A stretch of DNA of 64,000 nucleotides, taken from positions 1,426,001 through 1,490,000 of the forward strand of contig NZ_AP012547.1 in the NCBI RefSeq assembly GCF_000828635.1, written 5' to 3'. Of this stretch, positions 59,046-64,000 are shown in pieces. Position 1 is the first letter of the stretch. Every line of letters starts with the position of its first letter. This DNA is from Sulfuritalea hydrogenivorans sk43H. Lineage in GTDB: Bacteria; Pseudomonadota; Gammaproteobacteria; Burkholderiales; Rhodocyclaceae. Under the pieces are notes generated by a model. It ran no database searches. It had not been told where the DNA came from and saw only the letters and a list, made by a program, of their open reading frames with translations. The position numbers were made by a program, and so were the translations under genes.

Positions 59046-60368
59046 TCAGTTCTGCGCGGCGGCCAGCAGTTCCCCGATACGAGTCAGCTTTTCGCGCTGG
59101 CGCCCCTGTCCCGCGGCGACCTCTGCCGCATTGATTTTCTGCCAGCCGGCGAAGTCGACCGGGCGCGCCCCGCGCCCGGCAAGCAGTGCGTCGATCACCG
59201 TGCCGCCGGGCTTGCCGGAGGGCGGGTGAATTGCGAGGTCGGCCAGAATCAGCTCGGCCACCGCCAGCGAATCCGCCCGGTTGGCCGGTACCACGCCTTG
59301 CGGACCGCGCTTGCACCAGCCAGACGCATAGACGCCGGTTTCGACGCGGCCCTGCTCATGGGCGACCGTACCGCGCGCATGATCGAAGGGCAGGCCGGGG
59401 AAGGGCGTGCTGCGATAGCCGATGGCGCAGATGACCGTATCGGCCGGGATGGTGAAGGTCTCGCCGCCCGGGATGGCCCTGCCGTTTTCGATACGGGTTT
59501 TTTCCAGCACCAGTTCGCGTGCGCGATGCTCTCCGCGTATTTCGATCGGCGCTGCATTGAAAACGAAGTGGAGGCGCAGCGGCCGTTCCGGCTGTTGGCC
59601 GCGCGCGGCGTAGCCTTGCAGCACGTCGAGGTTCTTCTCCGCCAGTTTTCGTTGCTCCTCCTGCAATCCTTCGGGCAGGGTTTGCGGCAACTGTGCCGGA
59701 TCGACCAGTACCGCCACGCGCGACAGTTCGCCAAATTCCGCCAGCTCGGCGGTGGTGAAGCTGGCCTCCGGCGGGCCGCGGCGACCGATCAGCCAGATGT
59801 CCTCGATGCGGGCGGCGGCAAACGCGGCGCGCGCATGGGCACACAAATCCGAGGCCGCCAGTTCGTCGGGCGTCTTTCCCAGCAGGCGGGCGATGTCGAG
59901 CGCCACATTGCCGTTGCCGATGATCGCAACGGACTTGCCATCGAGTACGGGATCGAGGTCGCGGCTGTCGGGAATGCCGTTGTACCAGGCCACGAATTGC
60001 CCCGACCCATACACGGCGTCAAGGTTCTCGCCGGGGATGCCGAGACGGCGATCTTCCAGCGCACCGATGGTGATGACCAGCACGTCGTAAGCGGACTTGA
60101 TCTCCTCGTAGGAAATGTCGCGACCGACGGCGATGTTGCCGAGAAAGCGCACTCCCTTCTTGCCCAGCGTGCGTTCGAATTGGCGTGCAATGTTCTTGGT
60201 GCCCTGGTGGTCGGGCGCGACGCCGCCGCGCACCAGGCCGAAGGGTGTCGGCAGCCGGTCGAAGACGTCGATGCGGGCGCCCGGCAACTTGCGGCCGAGG
60301 GCATCGGCGACGTAGCAGCCCGACGGGCCGGCACCGACGATGGCGATGTGGATGGCGGCCTGGCTCAT
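59046..60368 (-). CDS. Ferredoxin-NADP reductase, adrenodoxin-reductase type
   Basis: 440 residues from ATG 60368. FAD motif IAIVGAGPSGCYVADAL, then PTPFGLVRGGVAPDHQGTKN (diagnostic of adrenodoxin reductase/FprA), NADP motif IIGNGNVALDIARLL and a C-terminal GWCKRGPQGVV. It overlaps paaX by 4 bp. Distinct from the plant-type FNR at 34190; it may supply electrons to the PaaA-like oxygenase encoded divergently. Confidence 0.92.
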   Translation of the reverse strand: MSQAAIHIAIVGAGPSGCYVADALGRKLPGARIDVFDRLPTPFGLVRGGVAPDHQGTKNIARQFERTLGKKGVRFLGNIAVGRDISYEEIKSAYDVLVITIGALEDRRLGIPGENLDAVYGSGQFVAWYNGIPDSRDLDPVLDGKSVAIIGNGNVALDIARLLGKTPDELAASDLCAHARAAFAAARIEDIWLIGRRGPPEASFTTAELAEFGELSRVAVLVDPAQLPQTLPEGLQEEQRKLAEKNLDVLQGYAARGQQPERPLRLHFVFNAAPIEIRGEHRARELVLEKTRIENGRAIPGGETFTIPADTVICAIGYRSTPFPGLPFDHARGTVAHEQGRVETGVYASGWCKRGPQGVVPANRADSLAVAELILADLAIHPPSGKPGGTVIDALLAGRGARPVDFAGWQKINAAEVAAGQGRQREKLTRIGELLAAAQN

Positions 60369-61315
60369 GCCTTTTCCCCGGTATCGCCTGCGTTCGAGCC
60401 GCTGAAGCGCTGCTGGAAATAGGGCGCCGCTTCGGGCAGCGGTCCATTCGCCGTTTCCAGAACGTCGGCAAGGTGACGTTCCGACTGCTGGCGGGTCAGC
60501 AGGTAAATTTCGCTGCATATCTGGCGTGCAACATCGCCCGGCCAATCGCCGGGCAGCAACTGTCGTGGCAACTGCGGGTCGCGCAGCTGCACGCGGCGGA
60601 ATTCGTGGATCATCAGGGTGCGCACGCAGAAGGCCTGCTCCGGGTCGAGTTCCCGCGCGGCCTTGATGGCGCGCACCACGGGGCGGAAGCATTCGCTGAA
60701 GCGTTTGTAGTCCTCGGCAATCGTGTCGAGATTCCAGCACTCGCGCACCAGTTCCTGCAGCGGCCGGCTGGAAAGGGCGCCCAGCGTGCGTCCCTCGATC
60801 ACCACCACCTTGTCATGGGTGCCGGTGGCTTGCAGGATGTCCAGCACCGATTCGTTGTCGGCATAGGGATGGGCGAGCACGCCGGGTGCAATCACGCCAA
60901 AGCCTTCCCACAGCAGCTCGCGGCGCAGGGCGTCGCGCTGCGCCGGCGCGAGCAATCCGCCGCCGACGAACACCACTTGCCAGCCGCCGTCCCACTGCTG
61001 GCGCGGATCGTCGTAGATGCGTCGATAGGCATGCTCGAAGCGGCGGCGGCCGGTAGCGGTAAGGCTGTAGTAGCTCCTGCGTCCGATCTGTTCGGAGACC
61101 AGCCATTTTTCCTTGGAGAGGCGGAACACGCTGGTGCGCACCATGCGCGCGTTCATTCCAAGCGCTTCGACCAGCCTGATGAAGCTGCCGAGCCAGACGG
61201 TGCCACCGCGCGGCGCAATCGCATCGCCATAGACGGTGATGATCAATGAGTTGGCGCGCAGCGTATGCTCGGCCAGGAATGCGTCCATCCACTGCTGGAT
61301 AAAGCGGCTTTTCAT
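60365..61315 (-). CDS. paaX: PaaX-family transcriptional repressor
   Basis: 316 residues. ANSLIITVYGDAIAPRGGTVWLGSFIRL and VRTSVFRLSKEKWLVSEQIGRRSYYSLT form the PaaX N-terminal winged helix; the middle and C-terminal PaaX domains (WQVVFVGGG, RTLMIHEFRRVQLRDPQLP) are complete. In known cases phenylacetyl-CoA relieves repression by PaaX. Divergent from the PaaA-like gene, which it likely controls. Confidence 0.92.
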   Translation of the reverse strand: MKSRFIQQWMDAFLAEHTLRANSLIITVYGDAIAPRGGTVWLGSFIRLVEALGMNARMVRTSVFRLSKEKWLVSEQIGRRSYYSLTATGRRRFEHAYRRIYDDPRQQWDGGWQVVFVGGGLLAPAQRDALRRELLWEGFGVIAPGVLAHPYADNESVLDILQATGTHDKVVVIEGRTLGALSSRPLQELVRECWNLDTIAEDYKRFSECFRPVVRAIKAARELDPEQAFCVRTLMIHEFRRVQLRDPQLPRQLLPGDWPGDVARQICSEIYLLTRQQSERHLADVLETANGPLPEAAPYFQQRFSGSNAGDTGEKA

Positions 61316-61398
61316 GCTTGGTGCAACCCCCTGAATAGTTATTTAAAATGATACCACGAGTATTTTATATATGTAACACGTCTTCGGCATGGATTCAA

Positions 61399-61438
61399 AA
61401 TGACGAGTCATTCCGGTTTGCCATCTCGGCATCGAGAT
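61399..61438. promoter_or_regulatory. Two perfect inverted repeats in the paaX-paaA-like intergenic region
   Basis: AATGAC-GA-GTCATT (61399-61412) and ATCTCG-GCAT-CGAGAT (61423-61438) lie side by side in an AT-rich 338-bp region (61316-61653) that has no gene. They are good candidates for repressor operators, although they do not copy the known E. coli PaaX box. Confidence 0.55.
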
Positions 61439-61497
61439 AAAAAAAGATTAGATAAAACAGATGGTCACGAAGCATTGGTTGAGGCATCAAAAAGAAA

Positions 61498-61526
61498 TTG
61501 ACAGTCATGAAGTGATACAGTAACAT
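61498..61526 (+). promoter_or_regulatory. Sigma70-like promoter of the PaaA-like operon
   Basis: TTGACA (61498-61503), a 17-bp spacer and TAACAT (61521-61526). The start point would leave a leader of about 120 nt before the ATG at 61654. The two inverted repeats lie just upstream. Confidence 0.65.
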
Positions 61527-61653
61527 TCAAACATAAATAATAAGCTGTATCGCAACTACGGTTGTCGTGCATGCGTTGAACTCGAATCCTTGCCCGGTTT
61601 CTGGCAAGGTTTGCGAGCCCCCTGTTTGCGTTAGCGCTACCTGGAGAGCTGAA

Positions 61654-62457
61654 ATGAGGACTTTCAAGACATACGACAAGGGTGATGTCCTGCCCGATGA
61701 CTACAAAAAAGCGCTGATCAACCTGATGTGCTTCCAGGCTGATTCGGAATACGCCGGCGCCCAGCGCGTGGCCGAGAACCATCGCTACGCCACGCGTCCG
61801 GAAGAGGCCTATCGCCTGTCGAAAAAAGTGTTCGAGGAAATGGGCCACGGCTTCTATGTGTGGAACCTGTTGCAGGAACTCGGCGTCGATGTCGATGCCC
61901 GCCTCTACGAGCTTTCGCACAACCCGGACAATCCCGATCCGAAGAAGGTGAACGTCATCAACGGCTTCCGCAAGGAGAACTGGTCGAAGTTCTTCGAGTG
62001 CTGGGAGGATGTCGCCCTGTTCTCGACGGTGGTCACCCCGGCCGCCGTGGCCTTCCTCGGCCAGTACCGCGAGTGCTCCTATTTGCCGTGGGCGCGCGTC
62101 AATGTGCGCATCCACAAGGAAGAATACGGCCATCTCGCCTTCGGCGTCTGGGCCTCGAAGCGCTGCATCGAATTCGGCGGCGAGAAGACGCGCGAGTTCA
62201 TGCAGCAGCGCATTCCCAAGTTCATGAAGATGGGCCTGGGTTTTTACGGTCGCCCCTCGGCCGGCGACAAGAAGTCGCAGATGTTCGACATTTATTACGA
62301 GTACGGCATCAAGGTGAAGAAGCCGGAGGAACTGCAGGCCGAATACATGGAGCTGCTCGATTCCCGCCTCAAGGAAATCGGCCTGGTGGTGCCCGAGGGC
62401 GTCGAGGCCGACTACGACATGCGCATGGGCTACGAAGCGGAAGAGCTGGCGGCCTGA
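61654..62457 (+). CDS. PaaA-like di-iron oxygenase-family protein
   Basis: 267 residues after CTGGAGAG. A ferritin-like helical fold with two ExxH motifs (EEMGH, E62/H65; EEYGH, E157/H160) about 95 residues apart, and the PaaA-like segment CWEDVALFSTVV...FLGQYRECSYLPWARVNVRIHKEEYGHLAFG. PaaA is the catalytic subunit of phenylacetyl-CoA epoxidase. The gene is shorter than PaaA (~310) and the other subunits (PaaBCDE) are not adjacent, so the substrate is open. Confidence 0.82.
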   Translation: MRTFKTYDKGDVLPDDYKKALINLMCFQADSEYAGAQRVAENHRYATRPEEAYRLSKKVFEEMGHGFYVWNLLQELGVDVDARLYELSHNPDNPDPKKVNVINGFRKENWSKFFECWEDVALFSTVVTPAAVAFLGQYRECSYLPWARVNVRIHKEEYGHLAFGVWASKRCIEFGGEKTREFMQQRIPKFMKMGLGFYGRPSAGDKKSQMFDIYYEYGIKVKKPEELQAEYMELLDSRLKEIGLVVPEGVEADYDMRMGYEAEELAA

Positions 62458-62461
62458 TTCC

Positions 62462-62875
62462 ATGCTGGCTTCCCCGCAACATCTGATCGACGGCGAGGTC
62501 GCCGAGCTCAAGCGCTTCGGCTACACGCCCTTCGGCGATGCGGCGCCCGACTGGGCCGGCATGTGGCAACTGCTGAAGGGCGACTTCGCGACCCTGCGCC
62601 GAGCACAAGTGCCGGCATATGCGGAGATGAGTCCGTGGCCGCAGGAGGGCGCGCGCATCTACATGCGCCGCCGCCTGCTGGCGGATCGCCTGTTCGAGGA
62701 ATGCCAGGTGCTGTACCGGTGCCTCCATGAAGAGGGCATCAACACCGAACGGGTCGAGGCCTATACCCTGGCGCGGGATGCCTACGAAGAAGCCGTGCTC
62801 GATTTCGGCAAGGCCCGCGAAATGCTGGAAGAGGTGTTCACCAAAACGGTCGACCTGGTCCAGGTCAAGCGATAG
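62462..62875 (+). CDS. Hypothetical partner of the PaaA-like protein
   Basis: 137 residues starting 4 bp after the preceding stop, so very likely co-translated. Helical, acidic, with FGYTPFGDAAPDWAGMW near the N-terminus and a long predicted helix at the end (ARDAYEEAVLDFGKAREML). No similarity to PaaB or PaaC was recognised. A second subunit of the same oxygenase is a fair guess from position. Confidence 0.65.
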   Translation: MLASPQHLIDGEVAELKRFGYTPFGDAAPDWAGMWQLLKGDFATLRRAQVPAYAEMSPWPQEGARIYMRRRLLADRLFEECQVLYRCLHEEGINTERVEAYTLARDAYEEAVLDFGKAREMLEEVFTKTVDLVQVKR

Positions 62876-62940
62876 GCCGAGGCTTCTGCCACTGCCGATT
62901 GGCAGGGAGTATCATTCCTCCGACATAAGGAGGACATACC

Positions 62941-64000
62941 ATGCAGCCAGTGCCAGGCAATGCTCGTCTCGTGACCGCGACAGTCTTCGCGGCTTTTCTT
63001 TCGATTCCGACGGCCGTTTCCGCGCAGGGCGCGGCGCCTCCAGAAGCGCAGGCGTGGATCGACATCGCGACATTCTCCGGCATGGGCATGCCGATGGGCG
63101 GCATGGGCGGAGCGGGCGCCAATCCGATGAGTGCCCTCGGCGGCATGCTCGGCGGCAAGGCGGCGCTTGGCTCCAACAGCTTCGGCAACACGCGCAGCAT
63201 GAGCGCCGGGCGCTGGGTGGACGTCACCGTTCGCAGCCGCGCCAATCCGAACCTGGATCAGGCGCAGCAGGCGGTACCGGAGGGATTCCTGAGTCCGGCC
63301 CTGGAGTTGAAAACGCCGAAGAATGCGCCGCCGCCACCGCGCGATGAAGAAGATGTCCGGCACGAGGAACCCGAAAAGCCCAAGGGGCGCATGCTGCTCT
63401 ACTGGGGCTGCGGCAGCGAGATTCGCCCGGGGCAGCCGAAGGTGCTCGACATGGCGAGCGCGACTCCCGGCGATTTTGCCAAGTTCTTCGTCGGGCGCAG
63501 CGCGACCCAGCGCGGCGCCCATGCCGCCGCCGGCCGCCCGGTGTGGCCCAACCCGGACGACAGCCGCATGGTGCCGGCCGAGGCTTCGCTGAAAGGCGAG
63601 TATGCGTTTTCCGGCAAGGGCATTCCCGACGGCTTTCGTTTCCAGATTCCCGCGGCACAGGACCTGATGCCGCCCCTGACGCTCGATCAGGCGGACAGCG
63701 GCGGCGCCACGGAGCTGAGCTGGAATGCGATTGCCACGGCGCGCGCCTATTTCGTTTCCGCCATGGGCAGCAACGGCAAGGAGGACATGGTGATGTGGAC
63801 CTCCAGCGAACTGGCCGATACCGGCTTCGGCCTGATGGACTACCAGACCAATGCCGCGGTTGATCGCTGGCTCAAGGAAAAGGTGCTGCTGGCGCCGCAG
63901 ACCACCCGTTGCACCGTGCCCAAGGGAGTCTTCGGCGAGCATGGCGGCATGCTGCGCCTGATTGCCTATGGCGACGAGTTGAATCTGGCGCATCCGCCGC
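62941..64000 (+). CDS. Secreted hypothetical protein (3' end outside the window)
   Basis: At least 353 residues, open to the last base of the window. Strong ribosome site AAGGAGGA (62927-62934). Signal peptide ending near TAVSAQ, then a Gly/Met-rich stretch (GMGMPMGGMGGAGANPMSAL) and a globular part with MLLYWGCGSE, a repeated WxNxDD/fibronectin-like region (LSWNAIATARAYFVSAMG). No family recognised; a cell-surface or periplasmic role is inferred from the signal peptide. Confidence 0.75.
   Translation, partial: MQPVPGNARLVTATVFAAFLSIPTAVSAQGAAPPEAQAWIDIATFSGMGMPMGGMGGAGANPMSALGGMLGGKAALGSNSFGNTRSMSAGRWVDVTVRSRANPNLDQAQQAVPEGFLSPALELKTPKNAPPPPRDEEDVRHEEPEKPKGRMLLYWGCGSEIRPGQPKVLDMASATPGDFAKFFVGRSATQRGAHAAAGRPVWPNPDDSRMVPAEASLKGEYAFSGKGIPDGFRFQIPAAQDLMPPLTLDQADSGGATELSWNAIATARAYFVSAMGSNGKEDMVMWTSSELADTGFGLMDYQTNAAVDRWLKEKVLLAPQTTRCTVPKGVFGEHGGMLRLIAYGDELNLAHPP

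Overview
This 64 kb window looks like chromosome of a betaproteobacterium near Sulfuritalea or Sterolibacterium. That placement is inferred from the gene set: high-GC coding, nuoMN, a complete sulfur-oxidation-type dsr cluster with dsrL and dsrEFH, an Rnf complex, aromatic CoA-thioester genes and a PaaX regulator. No rRNA, tRNA or CRISPR array was seen.

Layout. 1-6264: end of the nuo operon (nuoM fragment, nuoN, terminator), a NUDIX hydrolase, a NarX/NarL-like two-component pair, and a DsbA-like/quinone oxidoreductase pair. 6261-13730: a compact chromosomal integron. It has an intact integron integrase with a LexA box over its promoter, an attI core and five cassettes separated by five closely related 69-72 bp attC sites. 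The cassettes carry a CBS-HEPN-like protein, a three-gene NYN/unknown/HEPN-like unit, a small two-gene cassette broken by an IS5-family element, and two tandem HigBA-type toxin-antitoxin cassettes. 14049-22870: metabolic and accessory genes (glpD, an aromatic acyl-CoA ligase, GFA and dienelactone-hydrolase-like proteins, a macro-domain remnant, GNAT, pentapeptide-repeat and alpha/beta-hydrolase proteins, a caspase-like lipoprotein). 23377-35047: rnfB - giant pyruvate:ferredoxin oxidoreductase - rnfCDGEA - small Cys-rich membrane protein - plant-type ferredoxin:NADP reductase, apparently one low-potential electron unit. 35315-39729: CZB, hemerythrin, alanine dehydrogenase and EAL-HDOD genes. 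39881-53611 (minus strand): dsrABEFHCMKLJOPNR plus a SUMT gene for siroheme. 53796-59031 (plus strand, divergent from dsr): a small protein, a stand-alone Cas6/Cmx6-family protein, a two-domain TusA, a DsrC paralogue lacking its terminal cysteine, an unknown protein, a TauD-like dioxygenase, an HDOD protein and a metallo-beta-lactamase-fold protein. 59046-64000: a ferredoxin reductase and PaaX (minus strand) facing a PaaA-like di-iron protein, an unknown partner and a secreted protein cut by the window edge.

Three dispersed repeat families run through the non-integron part. Two are long inverted repeats built from 9-bp units (CGCAGATTN and CGCAGAGGN) placed in gaps inside or beside the rnf and dsr operons. 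The third is a roughly 30 bp GAGTCGGCGCTGGCG-type repeat that occurs both between genes and in frame inside genes (pyruvate:ferredoxin oxidoreductase, RnfG, DsrJ, DsrK and others). The most notable items are this in-frame repeat, the Cas6-like protein in a sulfur-trafficking locus, and the HEPN/NYN cassettes of the SOS-controlled integron.
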